Assembly (NCBI GenBank): GCA_017590115.1 | Contig: JAGGNK010012003.1 | Span: forward strand, 3,921,041 to 3,985,040 | Origin: Montifringilla adamsi | Lineage: Eukaryota; Chordata; Aves; Passeriformes; Passeridae | DNA length: 64,000 bases | Reading direction: 5' to 3' | The notes under the pieces: model-generated | Told to the model about the DNA's origin: nothing | Databases searched by the model: none | Seen by the model: the letters and a program-made list of their open reading frames with translations, nothing else | Part shown: piece by piece, positions 13,937 to 28,106 of the stretch | How positions within the stretch are numbered: position 1 is the first letter of the stretch | How the letters are laid out: each line of letters starts with the position of its first letter | Position numbers and translations under genes: made by a program

Positions 13937-15920
13937 CCACCACTCACAAACACTTTTACAATGTTAATAAAGGTGCAAGAAATCCTGACGCTGTGCCTTT
14001 AGCCTTGCTAGCCCATTTCCATTTAAATAAGATTTGCTGTGAAGTGACTGGTACCTGCAAGAAACAACACTGGCAACCTGGATACAATTGCTGCTTCCAA
14101 ATCCTCTGAACAGGACTTGACACTGAACAACTTGCATCTTTATTTCCAACAGCAGCTTCATTTTAGAGAATTGCTGGAAAATTTGTGATCAGGTCTGTGA
14201 AAAATTACAGTAATTATTATGAACACATTCCCAAATGAAATTATGGTCTCAGGCCAGGTTCACAGTCCTCTCCTCTGCCATGACTGCACCTTAGGGATGG
14301 GGCAGCCAGTCTGCCTTTCTCCTACATTTTCTCTATCTGCTGCAGCTAGAAAAGCACAGGATGACCTGAATTTTCCCCCTTCCAGTTTGTTGTGGGGATT
14401 GTCACAGCCTAATCACATATAAAAAACCCAGAATTGTCCTTTCAGGTACCTAACTTGTGATGCTCTGAGTATTCTGTAGTCACTGCTGCAATAAAATCTG
14501 GTTTCAGAGAAGCAGACAACCAAATGCAGGGAAGAATACATACAACTGAGTGGTCATACAATGCTCTTTTGTGAGGATTAACTTGCAATTTAAAGAAAAT
14601 AGCACTGTTTTATGAACTGTTTGGGACAGTGCACCATAAACTGGGATTGGTTCCCCTTTTCCCTGGTGTCTCCACAGCATCAGGTCTGTATTAGAGCAGG
14701 GAGCAGGGGGCCAGGTGGGATATGCAGCCTCTGCATCCTGCACACCACAGCTGCCTCAAAAACTGCCTCCTAGCAGAGAGAACAGCAGTTTGACAACTGA
14801 AATCAACACTTCCAGCAATGATTTGGATCCACTCACATTATTGAAATGTAGAATTTGAAAAACTCTTCTCTTTCCTCATTTTTCACACTGTATGGCTTCA
14901 GAACCCTCTTCCTTCATGTGTTCTGGGTGACAGCTCCCATCCTGCCTCACTGAACTTGTTCTTGGTGTGCTGGGAAAATGTGGGAGTGCTGGGGATGTAA
15001 AGGATACCACATTCTGTATTACACACAAGCATCTTGGTGGAGGAAAAACATTTCTCTTGGTAGAACATTTTTCAGAGAAAAAAATGTTCTGTCAAGTCCA
15101 AGTCTGAGAGAAATGTTGCATGATGTTTTCTTGAGAACATAGACCCTAAATTTGGGGTGAAATCTGACCTTAGATTTTTCCTTTATGTCTGTATTTTCTT
15201 TTGACTGGGTGGACAATTTTTACCCTTTTGCTGGGCAAGGGGTTTTTAGATAGATTTTCAAATGTTGCTCAGCTTTTGACATTAAAGTGCCAAAGAATCC
15301 AGCATTTCTTCAGTAAAGCGGTTCAACATATAGAGACCAGGTTTACAAACTTAGAACAGCTTCTGAAATGTGTTAATTCCAGATAAAAGCTGTGGCTAAA
15401 AGTCTGATCCTTAGACCACTAGAGGTCCGCAGAGCTGTTTCTGCTAAAGCAGCAAAAAATGCACAATAGTTTTTGTGACTCTGACCCTGAACATTTTGAG
15501 TGTCTCGTTTTAAGGGTTGAACTCCCCTCCACACATTTGGTTAGCTGGATTATTGCAGGTCAAGGCTGAAAAAGCCTCTTCCTTTTTGAAGTGTATCATT
15601 GGAATAAACTCAACCATGAACAAGTTTGCTGCTGACACCTATAGCAATAAAACTGAGGAAGATAAAGCAAACTGGAAGTTAATCAAGAAATATTACAAAA
15701 GGCAACTGAGCCAGATTTCCTTGGTTGTTGGCTGAGCAAAATTTCTTCTCATATGAAAGCAAGTTTAGCGCTCTTTGGTACCAAAATATTCAAGTTTCCA
15801 AGATGAAAGGGAATGCTAATATCCATAAAAGCATCTAACCCAAGAAAGCAAAAATAACAGACCCAAGACAAAATGGGATGGAAGCAATCAAGGACCTGTA
15901 GTCACTTCAGTGAAGAGCTT

Positions 15921-15933
15921 TTTTTTTTTTTTT
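15921..15933. repeat. T homopolymer, 13 bases
   Basis: A short T run in AT-rich intron, followed by GTTGCTG. Nothing else is attached to it. Confidence 0.85.
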
Positions 15934-18784
15934 GTTGCTGTTTTGGCTGCCCTAAAAACAACACTGTTATTTTAACCAAGCCCTACAGTTTAGCATGAAA
16001 GAGATAAGGAGATAAGCAGGTGGGGAGGGGGAGAAGAGCTATGCCCAAAAAGACAGTTCAAGGCAAAGCCATGCTTCAAAGAGAAACTCTAAACCACACT
16101 GGCCATTTAGAAGTTGTCAACAGTTTTCCCAAAACAGATTCTTTACTATTATTATAGGTACTGCTGAAGAAAATCTCAGGACTCAAACCCACAGGACTGA
16201 TGCCATGGGGCTGAACTGACATTTCTGTTTTGCAGGGTATTTGGAGGGAAGGATTCTCCAGTTTTCAAAGATCCTCCCCCTTCTGTGTCCTTCCCACCTG
16301 GAGCATCCCCACACTGCTCAAGCTGTCCCAGAGGGTTGCTGTGGATGGGATTACACAGTGCCACAAATCAATATCTTGACTCCAGGTGCAGAACAAACAG
16401 CAGGAGCAGATAAACTCCTACAGAACAAAGATCTTCTTGTCAACCAGACAGCAATGGAGAAAGCAGAAAGAGAAATGAGAACCTGCCTGTAGGAAGAATG
16501 TTTCCATCTCTGTTAAATGAACAAGGACATGCATGACAGTTCATCCATCATCTGTATTGCTGTTGTAGCTAAGACAAAGTACAGTTAATATGTGAACCTG
16601 TGCACAGCCTGTAAAATGGAGCAAAGAAGATTAAATAGGTTTAATTTGTATGGGATTGGGCAAGAATCAAGGGAGACACAGGCACACACATACGCACAGA
16701 TATATTCTGCTGCTGCCCTTCTGCAACAGATCCTTCAGAGTAATTCCTTTTTTCTTACTGAAACATTATCACCCACTTACTCTTATCCTGCCTACATAAC
16801 ATCTGCATTTAGAGTCAAAAATACTGAGAAAATCTCCATTTGCAAGGACCAGCTTTCACACTCACAAAGCATCTCTCAGATACCTGAAGAGTTAATTTTA
16901 TCCCTCTTCACCTTCACTAAGAAACCAGGTTATTTTCTGCAGTTGCATTGGCTGTAAAGCCACTACGGGCAATGCATTAATCTTTTATGTCTCCAGCACC
17001 TTTGCAGTCACTGTTATAATTAGAGGGAAGATAGTAAATTCTGCCTTCAATCATAAGTTTTCCACAGGTGAGCTTTGACTGTTGTTCTGAAATTCCAAAG
17101 AACTGTCGCTCTGGTGACATGTTCTGCTGGGTTTTTAAAAATCAGCAATATTTGCTTGACAAAGCAAAGATCACAGGTCTGTCCTGGAGCATGAAAAGTG
17201 AAAAGAGAACAACATCAATAAAGAAAATATCTGCTCCCTTACTGCCTTCCCACACGTAACTTCTCTTGATGGAAGAGAAAAGCAGTGCTCACTGTAAGAT
17301 CTGGCTAAAATAAGAATATTTTTCATTGTCCAGCTGAGAAACTCAAATGGCAGCAAACAAAATCGATGGCAAAAACACAATTGTTAAAAACCAAGACCCC
17401 TCCCTATGTTACAAAATAACCTTGGCTTATTAAAAGCAGAGACTTCTAATTCCTTGTTTTCAATACAAAGCTTCTGACACCATCCCTTTTGAGAAGGAAA
17501 AAAATCTTCATCTGCTACCTAGAGCTTCAATAATGTCTGCTGGATAAAGCTGTTCCTTCTAAGGGAGAGGTGAACAACAACACCTGAAATGCAGTAATCA
17601 TACAATCTAAAAGCTTGGCTTCAAGCATGAAGGATAAATGGCAGGAAACTGGAGGAAGAAGAGTTTTAGCCAAAACTGGATGACTGAAGACCAAAAATAC
17701 TACCGTAAATAATTCACAAAGGAACACAGCCAGGGTATAACTATGCAAAAGCTTAGATCTTTTGCGGGATAATAAATTTAATGGAGATGCCTGATAGCAT
17801 GAGCAGCACAGATCACTAACTGCACGTGTTTGAGAGGAGCCTGAGCACTGAAACATAAGCATGTGGTTGGAAGGGTGGTCTGAGGAGCACAGCAAAGGTC
17901 TCAGTTTCCATTCCCAACTCTAAGACCAATAATTCTGGCAGAGCAATAAGAAAGCCTCTTAATTTATCTAACTCATACACAGATGTTATGTGATAGACAG
18001 ATGTTCCTCACCTGGCTGCCTGGGACCTGAGCAGGTCCAGTATTTGGAGAAGCTTTGAGAGTGATGAAATTCCAGAAATTGTCACTGTAATTTAGTTTTA
18101 TTTATTCAAAATTAAGATGAAAAAGAAAAAAGCAAAAAGCATGCTTGTTCAAGGATCTTAGCCTCTTGACAACCCTCAAAACACAAATCATGCACTAAAA
18201 CTCAGCTGCTCAGGCAGCTGAACTCCCAGCAATTCAATCAAGCAGCCAGACAACAGAAAAACACCCCTGTGCTTCCCAGAGGCCCTCACTCTTCCCACCC
18301 AAAGCCTGAAGGGTTGGATCTGTCCTGCACCACGCCAAGAACAATTAAGATAATGCTACTCCATATCAAGGTACAGGATAAATCCCAATATCAAGGGCTT
18401 ATCCCAGCAAACCATTTTAAAAACAAGATAGGTTCAGTGTATCCACAATTGATTCACCTGGAAAGCACAAAACGGCATCACTGCAACACCACCCTGCAGA
18501 GCTTTTTCTTCATGGTGCTGCAAGGACACAACACTCAGCTTTTTTCCAGATGTCACTGCCAAATCCCACAGGCACCTTTCCAGCAGGGCAGCATCCAGCT
18601 ATGTCAGTGCTGGGATTATCTCTAAAAACCCTGGTACTCTCCAGAATTTAAAGCAGGTGTGCAGACTGTGAGGATGCAGACTCTGTGCATGCCCCCATCG
18701 CAGTTCTGGCCAAGAATTGACTGAGGGGCTGAATGGGAAATGAGAAAAGAGGGTATTTAGAGGTACCTGAGGCAAACTGGGATA

Positions 18785-18873
18785 GTGGAAGGCGTCCCTG
18801 CCCGTGGCTGGGGATGGAACAAGATGAGCTTTAAGATCCCTTGCAACCCAAACCATTCTGGGATTCAATGATT
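18785..18873 (+). mobile_element. CR1 retrotransposon 3' fragment (diverged)
   Basis: The plus strand has GGCGTCCCTGCCCGTGGC, then GATGAGCTTTAAGATCCC, then TTGCAACCCAAACCATTCTG and a degenerate ATTCAATGATT tail. This is the same 3' end type as the element at 45136-45253, with more substitutions, and it is a short remnant. Confidence 0.85.
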
Positions 18874-21800
18874 AACCAAAGTCAGGTGAACCATTTCCTA
18901 GCACACTCAGGTTATTTTAGCCAACAGATTGTCTTTTGTACCACAATATGCAGAGGGCACAGAATGGCAGCAGCATGCTAAACTGATGTCCTGACACTCA
19001 TCAGCCTGCAGTGAGCAGAGCACATACCCATCCCTGCTCCTAATGCAACCCAAAATAAGCATTTCTACATGGGATTTGCACTAGTCAAAGTACCAGACTA
19101 TCAAAGCAATTTTGAGTTAAATATCTGCATGTGGATATCATCTAAATTTGGGAGGGGACAAGCAGCTCCTTCTCCCTGCTACAACAATGCTTTTCATGAC
19201 CATAAGCTGATTTCCCCAATCAACAAACTGGCAAAGATACCTGTGCCAATCATTAGATTTCGAAGAGAATTTCCTCTAGAATCTCTAAGTGACATGAACA
19301 GCCTCAATCCCCTCAATCAGAGTGAGCAAGAATGGTTATTTCCAATTAATGCATAAGAGAAAATCAATTTGTGAACTCTCCCAGTGATTTTAACCTGAGT
19401 TAGGTGAACTGCTACACACCTGGTACAACTCTCTCCTGTCACAGACACAATCCCTAATCTAAGGCCAGGGGATCTAACCCCCATCTCTCCACTGCTTTAA
19501 GATTTCATTTGCTTGACCTCATGAGCTTTCATGGTGCCTTGCAAGCTTCCCCTGCAGTTCTGCTGTAGCAGGAGATGGATGGGCCCTGCTGTCTCCTAAA
19601 ACCTGACAGGATATCACTCAAACAATCTTTCCCATCATGTCCCGAGGGATAAATGGGAAAACATCACAGCTCTGAGTAAATAACCCAGATACAGCTCTCA
19701 GTACAACAAGCACAGTCCTCAAGTATGCACTTAAAGATTTTAAGAATAAATTACTGTAAATAAAGTGGCAAGGCAGGGTATTGATGTGATTCAGGTATTA
19801 TGAAGTATATTTAGGTATTATGAGTTGTGTGCAGAACAAAGGCACAGATTGGACAGAAGGGGAAGACAGAGCTCACTGATAAAGGCAAGTTTATTTGGGT
19901 TGCAACAGAAAGTACAATTTTGATTTTAAATTGTTTCAAGACCAAGGATAATTTGAAAAGGAGAAGTCCAAGAAAGCTTGGAGGAAGTGTCCTCCTTTTT
20001 CCTTCCTTTTTTTCTTTTGTCTTTGTAATGCTGTATTGAGGGTTTCCAGTATTAAATCTATGGCAGGTCCAATTATGAGGAGAGATTTTAAGGGAAAAGG
20101 GGGAAAAAGAAACTATAGAAGAAAGTTATATCTGATCACTCAGCCTAAAAATTATTTTGTCTGCACAGCCTTGTTTCAAACCCAATTATTATAAAAGCTT
20201 TGGGGAACATTACTTTCAAAGTGAAATCTTCTCTGTCAAAACTTTCATTAATAAGTTCTATTTCTTAGCAGGGTATTATTTTACAGAGAGTGCCCAGAGA
20301 TCCTGCAGTGTGGGAAGATTCCTTTTAGATGAAGCACAGTAATTTGCTTTAGGATCGTGGTAGCTCAACATTTTATTTATGTTTTGAACCAAAAAGGTTC
20401 TCAAACTTTACACACACATATATGATAAATTATTTCTCTTGGGCAAAGATACTAACAGCTTTTGTTGGTGCTGTTAATACAGGAGAGGGGAAAGCAGAAA
20501 TCAAAGTTCACAGAATAACAGGAGGACAGCCATAGGTCCAGGGCATGTTCATCAGGGGACACAAATGTAGCTGATTGATCACAATTCATTTTAATTGTTG
20601 AGCTGTGCAGGGGTCCAGGTTAATTTCCTCAATATGCTGCAAATCCAACAGCACCAGAGCAAAGCATATGAAAGGCTGGGACAGTTGAAGCAGTGAAGCT
20701 GTGGAATGAAGATCCAGAAGAGAGGAAGGGAATCAGAAGTATTGGGATGTAGACCCACAAGAGAGCCTTTTATCAAAACCAATGCTTCTGCAAAGTTTCC
20801 TAAAGCTTTTCAGCCACAGTCAGAGTAGGAGAGGTTCTTTATTACCTTAAATATAAAACCATTAGCCAGGCATTCCTCTGAAACTCAACACACACAGGTT
20901 TTATGCACAAAGAGTAAAGTGATTTCTAGCTATAATACACCTACATCCAGGAAAAAGGCTGGAAATCTTCATGGCCTTGAGGCCTTGCAGAATATGGCTG
21001 CATATTTATCCCAAAGCAAGCAGCATATTTAAGCATCTCTGGGCCACTGAATGAAACATCCACATCCAAAAAATAGGTCCACTTTAACCTGCATTTAACC
21101 TGCATTTGAAAGTCTTCCTTATGATTCCACAATGTTGCCCTAAAGTGTATCTTAGAATTTCGAGCAGGCAGGTTTGCTTTGGATCAGGAAGCTGATCTCT
21201 GTCCCAAGGGCACTGATCTGTGCAGTAGTTGCTATGGTACTGCAAGTATTTTTGTTTGTTAAACAGTAGATTAAATAGTCACATAAAACGATTAGACTGG
21301 ACGTTGGATCATTCCCTGGGAAGGCTTAAGTTACAAACTGGCTTTCTGGGGAAATTATTTAAGCTTTTCACTTAAAAAAAAAAAAGTTTTCTGAATCTTA
21401 GGCTGATGTGTTTAAGAGACTCTACTCCTTACTCTGATTTAAACTTATTTGTGTAGGCAGGTAATATTTTTAGGCACTTTTACACCTATTAAAAATGTTT
21501 TTCTAACTGTTGGCTTCATGCAGTGAGTGCTTTAATAGCTCCTGTTTTATCATCACTATCCTGAATGGCCAGGGCTTGGATTACAGTTCCTTTGCAAAAG
21601 GAATGGATGCCTTGCCGTGGGTCATAACAGTGATGCAGGAGTTACAGATTAATTGTTAGTCTGAATTACCAGACTGAACAACAGTTTTCCCTTAAAAGGC
21701 CAAGTGCTCCATCTCCAAAATCAGCTTGTTTGGTTACAAAAGTTACTGGGGGATTTGAGAACTTTGAGGTTTACTTATTTCGTTTACCTGCCTTGGCATC

Positions 21801-24800
21801 TGTACCACACTCCCTTCATTAGGTCCAGGCACTGTGATGGAAATCCAAAAATAAGCATAAACAATCCGTGGCTGATGAATGAGCCTCGGACTAATTGCTC
21901 AGATGACTTAACAGGCTCAGGAGCAGATGGTGACTGAGCATAAGGCAGCATAAACATCACATGTGACAATGATACAAATGGAGAATCTGTCCTGCTGGCT
22001 CGTGCTACTCAAGAATTCCTGGTTTTTTTTCAAGAACCTACCTAAGGAGCCAATCTGGGTGGCAGAGCAGTGCCAGATTAAAAATAAGGTGATGTATCTT
22101 ATCCAGCCAACCAGTGGAGAGCATCCAAGATCTGAAACCACAACAGCTCCTTTCCTGCTGATGGCTTCCACCAGAATGGGACTTTAGAAAACACAGAGTA
22201 TTCAAAACCAATCCCAGTGCAGTAAAAGTGAATCACACACACAGACACCAACACAGATAATTCTAGTTGCTGAACAAAGATGCCTGATTTCAGAGAACTC
22301 CACTTTTTTAACAAAAACTTCCCTACAGAAAGGTCCAGCTAAGCAAAATAATTATTAACATTAAACAAGTACAGCTGTAGATATCAGGTAAGAGCAGTTC
22401 TGAGGATAATATTTGGCATATATTACACACCTTCATCTGTTTTTCCCGTACCCCCATAAATGATGACAGGACTCTTCTCTGCAAGAGTTCCCACAACCAA
22501 AGGCATTGATCACTGGAGCTTCCAAAAGAAAGGCACAAGTTGCCAATACTGGCTCCAAAGAAAACAAAATGTGTACCAAACTTGCAAGAAAGAAGTTGTA
22601 AAATTCCCATCAAAAATGCCAGTAGGACTGAAGCAGATCAACTGTAGACAGACCTGGAAAGTTTAGTGCTGAGTCCCCTTCTCGAGCAGGGGTGTAACAG
22701 AGCAGATGCTGAACAGCTAAAATTACAGCACCAAACACTCTGCCCTCAGAGGAGACATGAACAGCCCCTGCCTTTATCACAGCAGCCAATGCAAGTAAAA
22801 ATGCCCATTTAATAGAATCTAAAAGATTTCAGCCTCATTTCAGAGACCCAAGGCCCACAGCCACCACTCAAACCCCCAAAGCTGCAGCTTTGGCAGTGTC
22901 CTCGTGGGGTTGTTGCTGTGGAGTGATCTCGAATCAGCATTTTCTGGGGCTGAACACCATCCTGCTCAAATCCAATGCTCTCCATACAGCCTGTCCTGGG
23001 AACTGGACTGTTCCAGATGACCACATGGACGTGAAAAATAAACTGGAAAATGGGAACACCCATGTTCAGAGAAGACTAGCAGGAGCCTGAAAAGAAATGT
23101 TCTAAATTAGTTCAAAACAGAGAGTTACACAGCATCTGAGCCTCCCATAGAGACAGGGCCATCATGAAAGCCTTGGCACCACATTTGTAAAGTTTGCTTC
23201 ACAACTGTTTCCTTTGAGGAAGCTAACTTTTTTTTATCCTTATATCAGCTATCAGGTGTAAAGCAATTGGTTGTAAAATTGTTATTTTACGGATGAAGAA
23301 ACAGACAAAGATGAAAGTCAGCATTTTCTGATGTGGAAAAAGGACTTGGGAACTGGAGACTTCAGATGTCTTAAGCTGGGATGTCTGAGCAGCAGCAGCA
23401 GGGGTTGTTTGTTTGTTTAAGGCTCTGCCTACCCTGAACCACCAACAGAAGCCAGTGGAAGCTGCTTGGATTTGGAAACTCCCAAACCAGACAGCCCAAA
23501 AATTATTGACTGCCTCTGAAAAGTTGGCCTGAGTACTTTGGTCCCCATCACAAGCAGGAGTTGGTGGTGGAGCCACAAAGCACAGCTCGGGGCCCCCATT
23601 CCATAGCTCGCTGTGCTGGGCCAGGGTACTCCCAAAAACACACAAGTTCATTTTTGGATGCTTTCTGAGCAACTCCAAGAGTGAGCAGCAACATTAAGCT
23701 CAATTTCAAGCTGGACCCTTTCCCTCCTCTTCCATTTTTCTTTTTGAAAAGAGGAATTCCTCCGTTTAGTTTTAATCCTACTTCTCTCTCTCGAAGCTGC
23801 CAAAAAATCAAGGCCAGCTCACATCAGACAGCAGTTTATTTCCTTGGGGTGATCCCCACAGAACACAGCGTGCCCTGGGGCTCCTCCTGCCCCTGGCAGG
23901 CTCTGGGGCCATGCCAGCAGGACGTCAGACATGTCCCTTGCCCCGAGCGATGGCCGCAGGCCCCGCCAGGCCCCGGTGTCCATCAGGCCTCGAATCCATC
24001 GGAGCTGCAGTCCCAGAGCCAGCACAAAGAGCAGCCCAGCAGAGGTTTTATTTACAACCTGCTGACAACGGAGTGGAAATTGATAGAAGCTGCAGGCAGC
24101 GAGTGACTCCCTGTCTGTCAGCACCAAATGGCAGCTCCTGCCATTACTCCCTGGACAGGAGCTCTTTAACTCTTTCTGGCTCAGCCCAGGACTCACAGGA
24201 GTGCTGCAGGTCTCCACCATGTTTCTGTTTATGCCATCTTTATCAAAATGCTCTTCCACTGCCTTTGGCTGAGTTGTTTCCAGTTCCAAGCAGTGAGAAT
24301 GGCCCAGGAGTCCAGAGTTACAGATTTACTGTACCCAGGTGCTGCTGGACAGACACTGCTCCTTCAGCCTCCTGCAGTGCCAGGTATCAACACAGAGCGT
24401 GTTTGAATCATTTGTCCTCTTTTATTTCTCAATCTTTCTGAAGCTGAATTCACAACAAGCCCTTATCAAGGTCATTACGATTGCAGGAAGCTCAGAACCT
24501 TTTCAGATCCCACAAAAGCTCTTTGTGAGCCCAAATTCACCACTGGGATGCACCCTTTGGAGCCAGCATAACTTCCCAAACCAAGTCCCATACTCCAGCC
24601 TCTCAACCTAAACTCAAAGTGACTTAAAACATAAGATAGGACCCAAGAATGTTAAACGAGAATCATTCTAAAAAAAAAAATAAAAAAAGTTTTCTGTAAG
24701 CTTTTGCCTTCCACAGTTACCTGCTGTGAGTACAGCCATAATGTCACCATCATTCCAGTGAGCAGAGAATGATAAAAGAAAATTAGATAAACTCCACATT

Positions 24801-27800
24801 CTTCAGCTGGTATCCACCTCTGCTCAATGAAAGGGCAAACACTGAAGGGCACCACAAGTGCCTTAAACCTTTTTGTGGAAGAATCTGTGGCAATTTCTGC
24901 CTCAAACAGAAGCAAATGCAACAGCTTTGATCCAATTCACCCAGACATCTAAGGGCATAAACAAAATCATGTGGTCCCCAATAAAACCACCAAAAGTGCT
25001 CTGTGATTACGTTGGGTCCAACACTATGCGAGAAATGCAAAAAGTTCCTTGTAAAAACACTTCCTCCTGTTTCACCAGACTTTTCCAGATCACAGAAGAG
25101 TTGGTCAGATCTGAGCAAAACTGTGAGAAGATCTTCTGTGAGTCTGGCTTGTAATTCTCAAGATGCCTATCAGAGCAGACAGACAAACTGACTATTGATT
25201 TCTGGATCTTGTGTTAAATCTGTGGCAGCCCATGACACGCTCACGCTGAACAGAGGGCACACAATCCCAGACTGAGAGCAGCACATCAGCCCAGCTGAAC
25301 CAGGAGAGATTAAAGCCCTGTGTACCACTGGAAAAAGAACCCGGTACAACCAAACAGTTAAAAACATTTATGGAGCAAACATAAACTTTCCATCAGGCAG
25401 CTGGTTCTTGCTTGGGGAAAATATATACGTTGCTAATAGGAATTATATCCTGTTTCCTTTCTACTGCTTAAAACATACAAACAAATTATATTTCAGACTA
25501 ATGACATATTATTCATGGATCTTTTACTTGACTGGAATTTATAGTTCAATTCCAAACCTGTAATTTTAAATGTTGGCTGTTTTTCTAAGTAATTCACCAG
25601 AAGGAGGTCCCAGGTCCCCTTCCTTCTCCTGCTGGCAAGAAAAAAAAAACCCTGCCAACTTCTACATAAATTGGTGTATATCACAAGCTACTCCACTTAA
25701 ATGCCCAGACAGGGCTTTTCACATCAGAGCTCAAGTGAAAAAAATACAGAGACACACACTTTATTACATAGAGCCTTTCTTCTCTGAGGGTCACACAGCT
25801 GGTGTTAAACTGCTGGCAGCAGAGCTCTGAGACCCAGAGAAATAAATGCAGCATCTAGGAAGAAGGCAAAATATCACTAAAAATGCAGTGCTCAAAGAGA
25901 AGGAAAACTGCTACCAATTTCTTGCTGCACAAACCCATTGCTGAGTAGGACTGGGCTGAGGGAGCATCTTTAAGGACAGTCAGGGGAGAACTCACCAAGG
26001 CAGGTGTCCTGAGCAGAGACCTGCTCCCCACCAGCCCAGCTCCCCTGGTCACCCCTGTGTCACAGGCAGGGCCTGGGGCACGGCAGGGATGGAGCAGAGC
26101 ACTGACACGTGGGACTGAGGGCTCCCTGCCAACTCACAGGGATTCTGGCTGGGAAAACTGCAGGCTGGCTCCATCCAACCATGCAAGAGGGTCTATAGGA
26201 GCAGGCTGGCACCTCAGTTCTGGAACACGTGTTCCAGTCACCTGTAGGTCACATACCAGAAGGCTAAATGTTAAATTTTGGCTGGGTAAGTCCCCCACAT
26301 CACACACAGCTCTGGAGGCGACCTGTACCCAAAGCATGAGGATTAGCATGTCCCCACAGGGACTGCAAACGGAGTCATGCCCAGCACAGGGCAGAACTTC
26401 CCCTGCTGGGCTGGAAGAAGAGGTGGCTGTCATTATTACCTGCCTGTCCTGCAGGAAAGGCACAGAGCCAGCCACAAACCACGTCAGCTACACATACAGG
26501 GACCTTCCAGTTGAAATAAGTGACAGCAGAAAAGAGAGTGACTTTTTGGGAGTACAGAAGGACCCCACATTCCTACATTCCTGAAAATGGTCCCTGCAGA
26601 GCTCACAGTGCTTCCTGACCCCAGTGCTGTTTCCCAGAGCAGTTTCTCTCCCTGAGCAGGTCATGGGAGCAGGTACATGAAGATGGGACTTGATGTAAGA
26701 TGTTTTTCAGAAGCTACACTCAATCCAGGGGAGTATTTTGCTCTCACCCCTTTGAAGTCGCAGGGGCTGCTTTCTTGCTCTGCATTATGTCAGATTATTT
26801 TATAGCAAGAAAGGGTGGAAATAAATACCATCAAGCTAGCCTTGCCTTTCCTCCACCATGTTCCACTTTCCTCCCCCATATTCCACTCAAGAAAATTCCT
26901 CAATCCCCACAAAACAAGCTGAAGTTTATGCCAAACCTAACAGAGCTCATACAGACATTGTTATCTTTTGAAATGACACCTTCAATTTAATTATCTCCAA
27001 GATTAAATCATCTCCAAGCTATTAAGGAAAATAACTCAGTCGTGCCAAAACACTGCATCACACCATGATTTCTCCTTTTTTTCCTAACCCCCTTAAACCC
27101 CCTCTCTCACTCGATTCACAGAATGGCAGAAGCACACAGATGTGCACTCGTGCCTGGCCCCTGCAAAGGCCATCCTGCCTGCACAGCTTGCCAAGTTTTC
27201 CATCTGCTTTAAACCCAACTTCAGCTCTGCTGGGGTAAATTCTGAGCAGTTCCAGGGCCTTCAGGGGCAGGAAGGAATCAAATTTAACCTGCTGGACCGT
27301 GTGTTGTGCAAGTAAAAGGGTACCTGAAAGTGCACCAGCTTCACCTGAGAAAGTGCATGTGGAAAACCAACCACCTCCAAGGTATTTTAAGTGTCTTCAA
27401 GTGTTGCTTTGCCTACAGTTCCCACAGAGCCATCCCACTCACTCCCTGTACAGCTCTGTAGGCTGGTGCTTGCTGTGCTTAATTGGGCATAGGATTCTTA
27501 ACCCAGTCCCCCAGTGGTCTGGGGAGTCATGGCACCAGCACACGGCACTGACCAGCCTGCATCACCGTGGCAACAGCACATTCCTAGTGCTTGGTGAGCT
27601 GCAGACACTGGCTCAACAGCCAGAATTTAAGTATTTCCTTCCCTTTCCCACAGGAATGGACACCTGTCTCAGCAGGGACAGGGCTGAGAGAGCAGCATCC
27701 CTACCCCACTGCAAAAGATAAAGATGATTCCTTGGTCTCACTGCACAGCTTCAAGTCAGGGAAGTATTTGCCAAGAAGGAATGATTATTCCAGCCAAGCT

Positions 27801-27975
27801 TGTTAGAACTGCAGTGTCCTTTACCATATGAAGGCATGTGGAGCAGCATAATGAAGGCTGTAAGAGCAAGGAAATAATTACAACCTTCTGGCCGCAGGGC
27901 CCAGACAGGAGCACACACAGGCTAGGAGTGGCTCCTTTGGCCATTATAAGCCACTAAACCAAAGTGTACAAAACA
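18874..27975. other. intron sequence, no gene seen
   Basis: It holds the CpG-dense patch at 23865-24010 and a small direct repeat of the AACCTGCATTT unit near 21085-21108. A weak MIR-like tail at about 23280-23320 (TTTTACGGATGAAGAAACAG) is too short to call. Confidence 0.6.
23865..24010. other. CpG-dense GC-rich patch inside the large intron
   Basis: Within about 100 bases (GACGTCAG, CCCGAGCGATGGCCGCAG, CCCCGCCAGG, CCCCGGTGTCC, CTCGAATCCATCGGAG) CpG occurs about nine times, while the surrounding intron is CpG-poor. Long frames on both strands cross it (176 codons plus, 156 codons minus), as expected of GC-rich DNA. No coding domain or bounded exon was recognised. An intronic regulatory element or a secondary promoter are possible readings, neither proven. 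Confidence 0.4.
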
Positions 27976-28106
27976 TAATATTCTTAGTTGGAAGGGATCC
28001 ACAAGGATCATCGAGTCCAGCTCTTAAGCAAATGGCCCATTCAGGGATTGAAGCCACAACCTCAGTGGTACAGGCACCATGCTCTAACCAACTGAGCTAA
28101 TGTGTG
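27976..28106 (-). mobile_element. TguSINE1-like SINE: tRNA-Ile head joined to CR1 3' tail
   Basis: On the minus strand the element begins with a tRNA-derived part. The A box TAGCTCAGTTGG (28088-28099) is followed by TTAGAGCATGGTGC, a degenerate anticodon region, a B box relative GGCTTCAATCCC and GGGCCA. This matches the layout of tRNA-Ile(AAU). It then runs straight into a CR1-type 3' end (GACTCGATGATCCTTGTGGA, CCCTTCCAACTAAGAATATT). A tRNA-Ile head on a CR1-X-type tail is the architecture of zebra finch TguSINE1, which is mobilised by the CR1 reverse transcriptase. It is not a functional tRNA gene because it lacks paired acceptor ends. Confidence 0.88.

Larger units (their letters stand above)
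10197..18784. other. intron sequence, no gene seen
   Basis: It contains the A-rich run at 13902-13936 and the T run at 15921-15933. A 200-codon frame on the minus strand (10507-11109) has no recognisable domain and no splice context, and is judged a chance frame. Confidence 0.6.

Noticed and set aside
20390..20412. GGTTCTCAAACTT resembling a hAT/Charlie terminal inverted repeat
   Set aside because: Only about 13 bases match and no partner repeat or element body was found; a similar short match occurs at 55277.
23280..23335. MIR-like 3' tail (TTTTACGGATGAAGAAACAG)
   Set aside because: The similarity fades after about 30 bases, with no CORE or tRNA-derived part nearby.
28018..28106. A functional tRNA-Ile gene
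   Set aside because: The anticodon arm is degenerate, the acceptor ends do not pair, and the sequence runs directly into a CR1 3' end, so it is a SINE head.
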